Made by a program: the position numbers and the translations under genes | The notes under the pieces: generated by a model | What the model was told of the DNA's origin: nothing | What the model saw: only the letters and a program-made list of their open reading frames with translations | Databases searched by the model: none | Shown here: one piece after another, positions 7,543-16,400 of the stretch | Position numbering within the stretch: position 1 is the first letter of the stretch | How the letters are laid out: the number at the start of each line of letters is the position of its first letter | NCBI GenBank assembly: GCA_014323935.1 | Contig: JACOND010000011.1 | Coordinates: 1 to 38,483, forward strand | DNA: 38,483 bases | Direction: 5' to 3' | Source of the DNA: Bdellovibrionales bacterium | GTDB taxonomy: Bacteria > Bdellovibrionota > Bdellovibrionia > Bdellovibrionales > UBA1609

Positions 7543-8651
7543 AGTAAATCTTCTAGAGCTTGAAAATTTAAGTTTAAAGCCTCTGCAACTGGTTGATAGG
7601 TGATATAACCTTTATAGGTATTTAAACCTTTTTTTAACTCAGGAAGCTTTTTTAAAGCTTGTTTTAAACCTTTATTAGCTATCTCTTCTATATAAGGATA
7701 GCTTTTATTTGTAAGAGCAAAAGTAGAAGTTCTAGCTACAGCACTAGGTATATTCGGTACGCAGTAATGAATCACACCCCTTTCAATATAAGTAGGCTTT
7801 GTATGAGAGGTCGGGCGAGCGGTTTCTATACAGCCTCCCTGGTCAATAGATATATCTACAACAACACTTTTTTCAGGCATTGAAGAAATCATATCTTTAT
7901 TTATAAGTTTAGGGGCTTTGTGTCCTGTTATTAAAACAGAACCAATTAATATATCCGTTTTTTTTAACCGAGAGAGAATATTTTTTTCATTAGAGAGTAA
8001 ACACTTTACTTTTCCTTGAAACAAATCAGAGAACTTTTTTAATTTTTTTTCATCAATATCTAAAAGAGTAACCTGAGCTTCTAAGCCGACAGCACAGAGA
8101 GCAGAGTTTAAACCCGCAACTCCTCCTCCTAAAATGGTAATGTCTGCTTTTTTAGTTCCTTTGATTCCTCCTGGGAGGATTCCTTTTCCTCCTACAAAAT
8201 TTTGTAAATAATAAATGGCATTTTGTAATCCAACCCGTCCTGCAATAGCACTCATAGGTCTTAAAAGAGGAAGCTGTTTATTTTCCTTTTCAATGGTTTC
8301 ATAAGCGAGAGCAGAAACCGATTTAGCACAAAGCAGGGTACTTAATTCTTTTTGTGCGGCAAGATGTAAAAAAGTAAATAGAATTTGTCCCTCTTTAAGG
8401 AGAGGATATTCTTTTGCTAAAGGTTCTTTGACTTTAACAATCATGTCTGATTTTTGATAAACGTCTTCTAAACTTTCTAAGAGTTCAGCTCCCCCTTGTT
8501 TATAATCTTCGTTTGATATTCCTATAGCTTCTCCAGCCGATTTTTGAACTACAACCTGATGTCCTAAAGAAGTTAATCTTTGAACGTTTTTAGGTGTCAT
8601 TGCGACACGAAATTCTGAATTTTTAATTTCTTTAGGCAGTCCAATAATCAA
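7539..8651 (-). CDS. ald: Alanine dehydrogenase
   Basis: A 370-residue NAD-dependent L-alanine dehydrogenase, which converts L-alanine to pyruvate and ammonia reversibly. The numbering coincides with well-studied family members: Arg15 (SEFRVAM), Lys75 (VKVKEP) and His96 (FTFLHLA) in the substrate site, and Asp270 (ISIDQGG) near the nicotinamide. The Rossmann glycine motif is ILGGGVAGLN at 173-182. Full family length, no truncation. The start at 8651 is the only sensible one (MIIGLPKEIKN), although it lacks a clear ribosome binding site. The gene ends tail-to-tail with scoB, overlapping by four bases. ruvB lies 15 bases upstream on the same strand, so ald is probably at the end of the ruv transcript. 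Confidence 0.95.
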   Translation of the reverse strand: MIIGLPKEIKNSEFRVAMTPKNVQRLTSLGHQVVVQKSAGEAIGISNEDYKQGGAELLESLEDVYQKSDMIVKVKEPLAKEYPLLKEGQILFTFLHLAAQKELSTLLCAKSVSALAYETIEKENKQLPLLRPMSAIAGRVGLQNAIYYLQNFVGGKGILPGGIKGTKKADITILGGGVAGLNSALCAVGLEAQVTLLDIDEKKLKKFSDLFQGKVKCLLSNEKNILSRLKKTDILIGSVLITGHKAPKLINKDMISSMPEKSVVVDISIDQGGCIETARPTSHTKPTYIERGVIHYCVPNIPSAVARTSTFALTNKSYPYIEEIANKGLKQALKKLPELKKGLNTYKGYITYQPVAEALNLNFQALEDLL

Positions 8652-8666
8652 AAAAATTCTCCAGTT

Positions 8667-9659
8667 TTAAATCGTTTGAGAGATAAGATTTTCTCCTTTT
8701 TTTGTTAAAACTCGTCCTCTTGGAGTTTTTCTCACAAAACCCTGTCTAAGTAAATAAGGTTCATAAAAATCTTCTAAGGTTTGTACGTCTTCACTAAGAG
8801 CTGAAGAAAGAGTTTCAATTCCTACAGGTTGCCCTAAATCTACATATAAAACTTTTAAAAAGTTTTGATCTAACTTTGTCAGTCCCATAGAATTTATCCC
8901 GAGATTTTCTAAAGCATAACAAGCTAAATCTTTATCAATTTTTGTTTTTTTTGCAACCTGTGCGTAGTCTCTGATTCGTCTCAAAAGACGATTTAAAACT
9001 CGAGGAGTTCCTCTACTTCTTTGAGCAATTTCACGGGTGGCTGAAGAATCTAAATATATATTTAAAAGTTTAGCCGAACGTTTCACAATAGCACATAAAG
9101 AGTTGATATCGTAAAAATCAAGTCTTTCTATGATGCCAAAGCGATCTCTAAAAGGAGCTTTTAACATACCTGTTCGAGTCGTAGCACCAATTAACGTAAA
9201 AGGATTTATGTTAAAGCGGATAGAATTAGCCCCTAAACCTTCTCCTGTGACAATATCAATAAAAAAATCTTCCATTGCACTGTAAAGATATTCTTCTAAC
9301 TCTTTAGGAAGACGATGAATTTCATCTATAAATAAAATACTGTTTTCTTTAAGAGCTGTCAGCAAAGCTGCTAAATCTCCTTTTCTACGAAGAGCGGGTC
9401 CAGAAGTTGGTACGAAATGAACTTCCATAGTATCTGCAAGAATTCGAGCTAAAGTTGTTTTGCCAAGTCCCGGAGGTCCATAAAGTAAGGTATGATCTAA
9501 GGGTTCTTTTCGCTCTAGAGCTGCAGAGACAAAGACTTTAAGCTGTTTTTTTATATCTTCTTGTCCAGGGAATTCTTCAAAATTTTTAGGTCGAAGAGCT
9601 TTTTCTAAGTTTTTATCTTCTTCTAAAGGGGTGTCATTTAAAAGTGATTTTTTAGCCAT
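8667..9659 (-). CDS. ruvB: Holliday junction branch-migration ATPase RuvB
   Basis: A 330-residue AAA+ motor that drives branch migration with RuvA. Walker A is GPPGLGKTT at 61-69, Walker B is LFIDEIHR at about 109-116, and a sensor-1/arginine-finger region follows (GATTRTGML, then APFRDRFG). The C-terminal winged-helix domain ends LLRQGFVRKTPRGR. The protein is of normal length and fully conserved. It lies 110 bases downstream of ruvA on the same strand, a wider gap than in many genomes, so it may have its own promoter. It is followed by ald. Confidence 0.97.
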   Translation of the reverse strand: MAKKSLLNDTPLEEDKNLEKALRPKNFEEFPGQEDIKKQLKVFVSAALERKEPLDHTLLYGPPGLGKTTLARILADTMEVHFVPTSGPALRRKGDLAALLTALKENSILFIDEIHRLPKELEEYLYSAMEDFFIDIVTGEGLGANSIRFNINPFTLIGATTRTGMLKAPFRDRFGIIERLDFYDINSLCAIVKRSAKLLNIYLDSSATREIAQRSRGTPRVLNRLLRRIRDYAQVAKKTKIDKDLACYALENLGINSMGLTKLDQNFLKVLYVDLGQPVGIETLSSALSEDVQTLEDFYEPYLLRQGFVRKTPRGRVLTKKGENLISQTI

Positions 9660-9769
9660 AATCTTAAGTAATTTCTACCACCCTTTTTTATAAAAAGCTA
9701 TCTTAAATTTAAAAGAGATAAAGGATTTTTGTTTTTTGTCTTAAACTTAGAAGATATTTCCCTAAAAAT

Positions 9770-10333
9770 TTAGCTGTTTATTAAAGTTAAAGCTTGTTTC
9801 ATGTTTTTTTTAAAATCGGAGTTCCATTTTATTTTATTAAGAGCTTCTTTGATTTCAGAGGAATGAAATCCTAATTTTTCTAAGGAATAATACAGCTGAT
9901 TTCTTTGGGAATTCTTTTTTTGAGATCCAACAAGCATGTCATCAGAGATTTTTTCTTTAAGGGATAAAATGATTTGCTGAGCTGTTTTTTTCCCAACTTT
10001 AGGTAAAGCACTTAAAGCTTTAATATTTTCTTCTTTAATCAGAGTTAAGAATTGATTCCAAGTGCAAGAGCCTAGAATTTTTAAAGCCATTTTAGCTCCG
10101 ATTCCTTTCACTTTTAAAAGAGATAAAAAAACTTCTTTTTCCTTGAGACTTGAGAAACCGTAAAGCTCTAAACTGTCTTGTTTCATAGAAGTAAAAATCC
10201 ACAAAGAAAGGGACTCTCTTTTTTTAAGACCAGCTAGGAGATTTGATGAAACTTGAACTTCATAACCAATCCCTCCCACTTCTACAATAAGAGGTTGTAG
10301 ATTGATAATAAAACCACTTATAAAACCAATCAT
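9770..10333 (-). CDS. ruvA: Holliday junction DNA-binding protein RuvA
   Basis: A 187-residue RuvA. The N-terminal OB-fold domain begins MIGFISG and contains the characteristic VEVGGIGYEVQVS and LYGFSSLKEKEVF runs. Two helix-hairpin-helix elements follow (LLKVKGIGAKMALKIL and LSALPKVGKKTAQQIILSLK). The C-terminal domain that contacts RuvB ends near the stop. The family usually has about 200 residues, so the linker is slightly short. Its ATG overlaps the stop of ruvC (10330-10333), which indicates translational coupling of the two. Confidence 0.96.
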   Translation of the reverse strand: MIGFISGFIINLQPLIVEVGGIGYEVQVSSNLLAGLKKRESLSLWIFTSMKQDSLELYGFSSLKEKEVFLSLLKVKGIGAKMALKILGSCTWNQFLTLIKEENIKALSALPKVGKKTAQQIILSLKEKISDDMLVGSQKKNSQRNQLYYSLEKLGFHSSEIKEALNKIKWNSDFKKNMKQALTLINS

Positions 10334-10842
10334 AGAACAGTCCTTTTAAGTTTTTGTAGGGATATCTTTTTTTTATATTCGTAACTATGACATAAGGCAA
10401 CAGCTAAGGCATCTGTTCCGTCTAAAGGTCCTTTTACCTCTTTGAGGGAAAAAAAATTCCTTATAAAATGACCTGTCATTTCTTTAGAAGATTTTCCAGA
10501 AAAAGTGACAGATTTTTTTACAAAACGACTCGCATATTCAAAAAATTCAATGTTTTGATTTTTGCTTTCCAAAAGACAAAGAGCAAAAATATGACCTAGT
10601 TTAAAAGCTGTATCGGGATTGTTTCCAAAAAATACTTTTTCTATAGCAATATGATGAGGTCGATATTTTTTACAAAGATGTTTAATATCTGTATGTAGAT
10701 TTTGAATCCTCCCAGAAAATTTTTTTTCATCTGTTTTAAGGATTCCGTAATCTAAACAAGAAATTTTGTTTTCAGTCATTTTAATGACACCATATCCTGT
10801 AATTTTAGTTCCAGGATCAATTCCCAATATACTTAGATTCAT
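10330..10842 (-). CDS. ruvC: Crossover junction endodeoxyribonuclease RuvC
   Basis: A 170-residue Holliday junction resolvase with all four metal-binding acids of the family: Asp9 (ILGIDPGTKITGYGV), Glu68 (IAIEKVFFG), Asp141 and Asp144 (LDGTDALAVALCH). It cuts junctions made by recombination and processed by RuvAB. It is the first gene of the minus-strand ruv cluster and diverges from the TPR gene across 140 bases. No clear ribosome binding site precedes the ATG. Confidence 0.96.
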   Translation of the reverse strand: MNLSILGIDPGTKITGYGVIKMTENKISCLDYGILKTDEKKFSGRIQNLHTDIKHLCKKYRPHHIAIEKVFFGNNPDTAFKLGHIFALCLLESKNQNIEFFEYASRFVKKSVTFSGKSSKEMTGHFIRNFFSLKEVKGPLDGTDALAVALCHSYEYKKKISLQKLKRTVL

Positions 10843-10982
10843 AGTCTTTTACAAAACCTTAATCTTTTCTTTTTTTTTTTTCAACAAAAATTAAAAAAAG
10901 CTCTTGTTTTTTTTAACTTTTTTTATAGATAAAAATTAAAAAAAGCTTGTAGAAATAAGTTTTTTTATGTCAAATATAAACC
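10843..10982. promoter_or_regulatory. Divergent promoter region between ruvC and the TPR/efp cluster, with a 17-base direct repeat
   Basis: These 140 bases must hold start signals for both the ruv genes and the plus-strand TPR-efp-tam cluster. AAAAATTAAAAAAAGCT occurs exactly twice, at 10886-10902 and 10931-10947. A run of 14 T residues spans about 10868-10881. I see no convincing -35/-10 pair for either direction. The repeat is low in complexity and could be chance, a protein site or a curvature element. Confidence 0.35.
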
Positions 10983-11801
10983 ATGACATTTTTTAGTGAT
11001 CGACTCATTTATCAATTAGAGAACAATTTAAAAAAAAATCCTGCTTCTAAGTCTTTTGCGGTTTTAGCTCAAATTTACTATGAACAAGATCGTTATAAAA
11101 AAGCAAAAGAGCTTTGTTTAGAAGGTTTAAAATATCATCCCTCTCATTCCTCAGCTCTTTTACTTTTAGGACAGATTTACATGGATGAAAAGAATAATAA
11201 AAAAGCTTTAAAATATTTAAACCGAGCAAGAATTGTTGTTCCTAGTAACCCTAAAGTCTATGAAAAATTAATTCAACTTTACACTAGGCAAAATCAGCTA
11301 GAATTAACAATAGAAACCTATAAGATTTTTCTTATCTTACAACCTGACAATCAAATGGCAATTGATATGCTTTCTTATTTACAAGGCTTTATTCCTTCAA
11401 AAAGAGTTTCTTTTAATTTACTTCATTCTATTTTTGAAAAAGAAAATATTTCAGAATCTTTGAAAGAAAATAGAGATTCTTTAAAAAAAGAATCGTCTCA
11501 AGAGGATTTAAAAGAGTTAAAGGGATTAGAAGATAAAGAAGTTAGAAGTGAAGATTTAGAAGATTTTACAGAAAGTGAGTCTTTAAAAAAGGAGTCTTCT
11601 CAAGAGAGTTTAGAAGATATAGAAGTTTTAAAAGATTCGTCTCTAAAACAAGAGAATCTTCTTTTAGAGAAAAAAACTCAAACAGATGAAACTTCACTTT
11701 CTTTAAAGCTTTCTGAAAAAAGAAGGGTTCAGAAAAAAATAGTTAAATTAAATCAAATGTTAGCTGGCATTGAAAATTATATTCAAAAAAAAGGAATATA
11801 A
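10983..11801 (+). CDS. TPR-repeat protein with acidic, serine-rich tail
   Basis: A 272-residue protein of unknown exact function. Residues about 5-130 form three to four tetratricopeptide repeats (ASKSFAVLAQIYYEQDRYKKA, HSSALLLLGQIYMDEKNNKKA, NPKVYEKLIQLYTRQNQLE). Residues about 150-245 are low-complexity, rich in Glu, Ser, Lys and Leu, with an internal repeat of SLKKESSQE at 166-174 and 200-208. The last 25 residues are basic and helical. No signal peptide, so it is likely cytoplasmic and a protein-protein adaptor. It ends three bases before efp and so heads that operon. Confidence 0.85.
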   Translation: MTFFSDRLIYQLENNLKKNPASKSFAVLAQIYYEQDRYKKAKELCLEGLKYHPSHSSALLLLGQIYMDEKNNKKALKYLNRARIVVPSNPKVYEKLIQLYTRQNQLELTIETYKIFLILQPDNQMAIDMLSYLQGFIPSKRVSFNLLHSIFEKENISESLKENRDSLKKESSQEDLKELKGLEDKEVRSEDLEDFTESESLKKESSQESLEDIEVLKDSSLKQENLLLEKKTQTDETSLSLKLSEKRRVQKKIVKLNQMLAGIENYIQKKGI

Positions 11802-11804
11802 TTT

Positions 11805-12365
11805 ATGTACACTACAAGTGATTTTAAGAAGGGTTTAAAAATCATGCTAAAAGGAGAACCTTATGTTATTTTAGACTTTCAACATGTTAAGCCGGGTAAA
11901 GGGAACCAATTTACGAGAACAAAAATGAGTAATTTAATTACAGGAGTTCTTTTAGATATGACAATAAGATCGGGAGAGAAATTTGCTATACCTGATATTG
12001 AATATAAAAATCTTTCTTACATTTACAAAGACAGTGATAGCTTTTATTTTATGGATTTTAAATCTTTTGAAACTCTGCCTATAAGCTATAAAATTATAGG
12101 AAAAAATCAATACTATTTGATAGATTCTTTAGAAGTTACAGCTTGTTTTTTTAATAATGAAGTTGTTTCAATAGAATGGCCTAAAAGTATTATTATAGGT
12201 ATTAAAGATACAGAACCTGGTTTTAAAGGGAATACTGTTTCTAATACAACAAAACCGGCTGTAACTGAAACAGGATTATCTTTACAGGTTCCTTTACATA
12301 TTAATAAGGGAGATAAGATAAAAATTAACACAAAAGAAGGAACTTATATTGAGAGAGTAAAGTAA
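11805..12365 (+). CDS. efp: Translation elongation factor P
   Basis: A 186-residue EF-P, which relieves ribosome stalling at polyproline stretches. The three-domain order is complete: KOW-like domain I with the modifiable lysine in the loop VKPGKGNQF (Lys32), the OB domain II, and the C-terminal signature region VSNTTKPAVTETGLSLQVP followed by GDKIKINTKEGTYIERV. The loop lysine suggests beta-lysylation by EpmA or another modification, but no modification enzyme is in this window. AAGGA lies ten bases before the ATG. It sits three bases after the TPR gene. Confidence 0.96.
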   Translation: MYTTSDFKKGLKIMLKGEPYVILDFQHVKPGKGNQFTRTKMSNLITGVLLDMTIRSGEKFAIPDIEYKNLSYIYKDSDSFYFMDFKSFETLPISYKIIGKNQYYLIDSLEVTACFFNNEVVSIEWPKSIIIGIKDTEPGFKGNTVSNTTKPAVTETGLSLQVPLHINKGDKIKINTKEGTYIERVK

Positions 12366-12409
12366 AAAAAAGGTAGATTTATAATTCAAATCAAAGGTAA
12401 TGGTAAATT

Positions 12410-13480
12410 GTGATAGAAATAAATGAGAATCTAAAAAATGTTTTAGGACTTTCTTCTAATTTGGATAAGAAAATTTATCATCTATTAAAGAAAAGAGTTT
12501 TAGCTATAGATATTTTTAAACAAATTAGAAAGCATTCAGATACAGAAGGAGTCAGTCGTTTTTTATACACTTCAGGATTATATAAAAATCTCTTAACTTA
12601 TTCTTTAAAGTTATTAAATTCAAATAAGCAAGTGGCTTGGCATTATGTGATGAGAGTTCTTATTAAATATGATGTTTGTCCTAAAAAAAAATTAGCAGAA
12701 ATTGTATTTCATAATTGGTTAAAAGATTATAAGCATTTTGCTATGTTTGCCTGTGAACAATGGGGAAATATTTCACCTGAGTTTGAACAGATGAGAGTTG
12801 TTTTTTTAGATCAATTAAAAAATGAAAACATGTCTGGAGAAAATAGTCTTTTAGAAAGATTAGCTTTTATTCAAAAACAACAGGGCATGTTATCAGAAGA
12901 AAAAGAAATCATAGAAAAACTTATAAGACTTAATCCTTTAAATAAAGATTATCAAAAGCTTAAAAAAGATGTAAAGGAAAAAGAAGCTCTTTTAATTATT
13001 CAATCTCAAAGAAAAACAAAAAACAAAAAACAATCCTTAAAAAATGATTTTTTCAAATTAAATTTAAACCACTCAAAGGATATTAAAAAAGAGTGGTTAG
13101 ATGTTATCAATCGTTTAGCGATAAAAGATGTTACAAAAATAAAAAATCTAGCTTTCTTTTTATATTTTTGTGATTATCCTAAATCGGCTATTGAAATTCT
13201 AGAAAAAAACATAAGTCAGTCTACAGATTATTGGTTCTATTTAGATTGGTTACTTGAAGCAAAGCAATTTTCAAAAGGTTTAAATATCGTAAATTATCTT
13301 TTTAGTAGAACTGAAAATTCACAATTTGATTTTTTACCTTTACTTTATATTAAAGCTAAGTTTCTTTATGCTTTAGGACAATATTCTTTAGCTATCGAGT
13401 GTTTAAAAGAAATCAGTCAAGTTTATCCTGATTATAAAAACATAAATTATTTTTTAAACAAATGGTCTCAATATGTATAA
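12410..13480 (+). CDS. Helical-repeat (TPR-like) protein of unknown function
   Basis: A 356-residue protein with a GTG start. I do not recognise the N-terminal half, which is all-helical by composition (for example SRFLYTSGLYKNLLTYSLKL at 50-69). Residues about 115-190 carry a TPR-like pair (LLERLAFIQKQQGMLSEEKE), followed by a lysine-rich linker (RKTKNKKQSLKND). Residues about 245-350 hold further TPR-like units (LAFFLYFCDYPKSAIEIL, LYIKAKFLYALGQYSLAIE). No signal peptide or membrane segment. It overlaps the start of tamB by eight bases, so the two are translationally coupled. That suggests a role alongside the TAM pair, but nothing proves it. Confidence 0.8.
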   Translation: MIEINENLKNVLGLSSNLDKKIYHLLKKRVLAIDIFKQIRKHSDTEGVSRFLYTSGLYKNLLTYSLKLLNSNKQVAWHYVMRVLIKYDVCPKKKLAEIVFHNWLKDYKHFAMFACEQWGNISPEFEQMRVVFLDQLKNENMSGENSLLERLAFIQKQQGMLSEEKEIIEKLIRLNPLNKDYQKLKKDVKEKEALLIIQSQRKTKNKKQSLKNDFFKLNLNHSKDIKKEWLDVINRLAIKDVTKIKNLAFFLYFCDYPKSAIEILEKNISQSTDYWFYLDWLLEAKQFSKGLNIVNYLFSRTENSQFDFLPLLYIKAKFLYALGQYSLAIECLKEISQVYPDYKNINYFLNKWSQYV

Positions 13481-16400
13481 GTTGATCAATTTTTTAAAAA
13501 CAAAAAAAGTTTTATTTATTTTATTTTTCTTAACTTTGTTTTTTCTTTTTACGCCTATTAGTCTTATTCAAATAGGAAAGAAAATTGAAAGCTTTATCAA
13601 TGAACAAGCAAAAATCGGAGTTGTTAAATTTCAAAAACAAACCGGACTTTCAATTGACTGGGAAAATTTAGATTTTAACATTTTTAACTTAACAGTATAT
13701 TTAGAAGGGGTAAAAATATCTTACTCTCCTTCTCTTGGGTCTCAAGAAATTGAAGAGCTTAAATTCTTAGACAATGTACAAGAAATCAAAAGTATATCTG
13801 CACGTCCTTCTCTTTTTTCTTTATTATTTGATAAAAGGATTTTTTTATCAAAAGTCTATATTGAAAAAGGAAATATTTTTTTAAAGACTGCAAAAATTTT
13901 TCGTTCCTCTCAAGTTAGTAAAAATGATAACTTTCAACTGCCCATAAAAAAACTAATTGTTGAGGACACTCAAATTACTCTGAAGCATAAAAAACATGTT
14001 TTAAAATTTTCTCAAATCAATAGTTCTTTATTACAAAGAGAAAATAGAAGATTTGATTTTAACTTTTCTATTAATAGATTTTTTTTTATGGATTCTATTT
14101 TAAAAAACCAAGTCGAAACTAAAACCCTCTCTCAACTTTTAATTGGTTATAAGAAAAAAAATGAAATTTATAAAGTTTCAACAAAAGGAACTGTTAAACC
14201 AGGACATGTTTTTTTTTCTAATTTAAATATTAAAAATGATTTTTTTGAATCTGATACCAAATCTTTAAATATTTATTTTGATTCTAAAAGGATTTTAAAA
14301 TTTTCAATCGTTTCTGAAGGAACTTTTTCTTCAATTCTTATGGAGTCAGCTTTAGCTTTTATTGATAAACCGTATAACTTTTCTGATTCTTACATGGATT
14401 ATAATTTCAATATCTCTTATAAAAAAGGAACCGGTTATGAAGGGAGGTTTAAATTTTTAGTTGAAGATATTTTATTTAGAAATATTGTTTTTAAAAAGAT
14501 AGATATGCAAGGGCATTTACAAAGGAATCTTTTATTAGTTGATAAGGGAGTTTTTGATACGAAAGAAGATGGGAATTTTTCTATTCAAAAGACAAAGTGG
14601 TTTTTTTTTAATAAAAATTCTCAATTTACTTTCACGGCTAAAAGTTACCAGTTGTCTTTAAAATTTATAGAAAAAATTTTAAATCCATTAAAGTTACCCT
14701 TTAAAGGACGTTTAACTGGTTTAATGTTTTGTAAAGGTGTTTATAAAAGTGAAAATATAGAATGTAAATTTGAAGGTTCTAGTCGGAAAATTCAATTGCA
14801 ATCCGAAAATACAAAAGAGCTTTTTTCTATTTATAATTTTGATTTAAATTTTAATTTTCTTTTAAAGGAAAAGAAGCTTGATTTTAATTTAAAAGCTCAA
14901 AAAAAAGGATCTGCTTTGCTTGTTGAAGGAAGCTATGAAATCGATTTAAACCAATTGTCAGCTAAATATGTTTTTGAAGGTAACTTTTACGATGACATTC
15001 AATTTAAATTACCTTTTGATTTAAAAGGAGGTATTGCTCTTAGACAAGGGGTTATTTTTATTAAGGACAAAGAACTAAAAGGCTCTGGTTTTTTAAGCTC
15101 TTCTCTTTTAAAGATTAATAATTATAATTTTAAAAATGTAAGGAGCTCTTACCAATTCACAGATAAGAAATTAGTTTTTTCTAAATTCAAAGGAAATCCA
15201 GGAAAAACGCAATATTTAGCTGAAATAGAATTCAATTTTAATCAAAGTAAATTAGATATTCAGTTAGAATCTCAATTGTTTCAAATTAAAGATTTTTTTG
15301 ATTCTGTTAAAAATCATTTTCAACCTCAGTTTAATATAGAAGGAACAGGAACTTTGTCTTTTTCTTTTTCTTCTTCTTGGAAGGAACCTGATAAAAAAAA
15401 CTTTGATTTGCAGGGAAACTTTTTTAATATTGTAATCAATAAAGATTTTTTTAAGCAAGCTCATTTTCATTTTATTTTTAAAGAGAATCAAGGTTTCATT
15501 CCTATTTTATCTCTTAAAAAAATACAAGGTTATTTAGAAGGAAAAGGTATGTTTAATAAAGACTATGTAGTCGATGTAGATATTGATGTTAAAAAACTTC
15601 CTATAGAAAGTTTTAACTTTTTAAATGATATGATTTCTTTTAATCAAACTGGAGATATAAATGGAAAGTTAAAAATAACAAGAGATATTAGGAATCCTTT
15701 TATAAATGGAAATTTATCCTTATCTAATGCTTTTTTATACTCTTTTCCTATAAAAGATTCTCAATTTCAAGTTAAAATAAATAAAGATAGTTTTTATTTA
15801 CAAGGTAATGTTTCAGAAGAATTTCAAATTGAAGAATTATCTTATTTATTTAAAAAAAATTCTGAAATGAAACTAAAAGGTTATTTTAATAATTTAGATT
15901 TAATTGCTTATTTAAATGCTAAGAATCAAAAAAATAATATTCAAGATTATAAATCTATGTTAACAGGACGTTTTGATTTAGAGAAAAAAAGATTTTGGGA
16001 TGGTTTTATAAACATAGATAAACTTTCTATTTTTAAATTTAATAAAGTTTTAGAAGCTAAAAAGAATTTCACTCTTTTTCTTAAAGAAAAGAGCTGGTCT
16101 TTAACTCCTACTTGGTTTTCTGATAGTGAAGGAAATAGTTTTAATGTTAGTACAATTGAGAAAGATTACTTTTTATTAAAAGGACGTTCTGATTTAATTT
16201 TTTTCTCTGTTTTTTTTCCTTTTTTAAACCATATTGAAGGACAGATTCAAGGAAATATTGTCATTAATAATAATTTAAAAGATGTTAAAGCAAATGGTTC
16301 TTTAAAAATAGATTCTGGTATTCTCGAGATTCCTCTTTTACCAAAACTTTCAGAAGCAAAGACAAATCTTATTTTTTCTGATAAACAATTTTATGTCAAT

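Noticed and set aside
15264-15491. 75-codon minus-strand frame inside tamB
   Set aside because: Lysine- and arginine-rich by-product of an AT-rich beta-repeat gene; no support from motifs or start signals.
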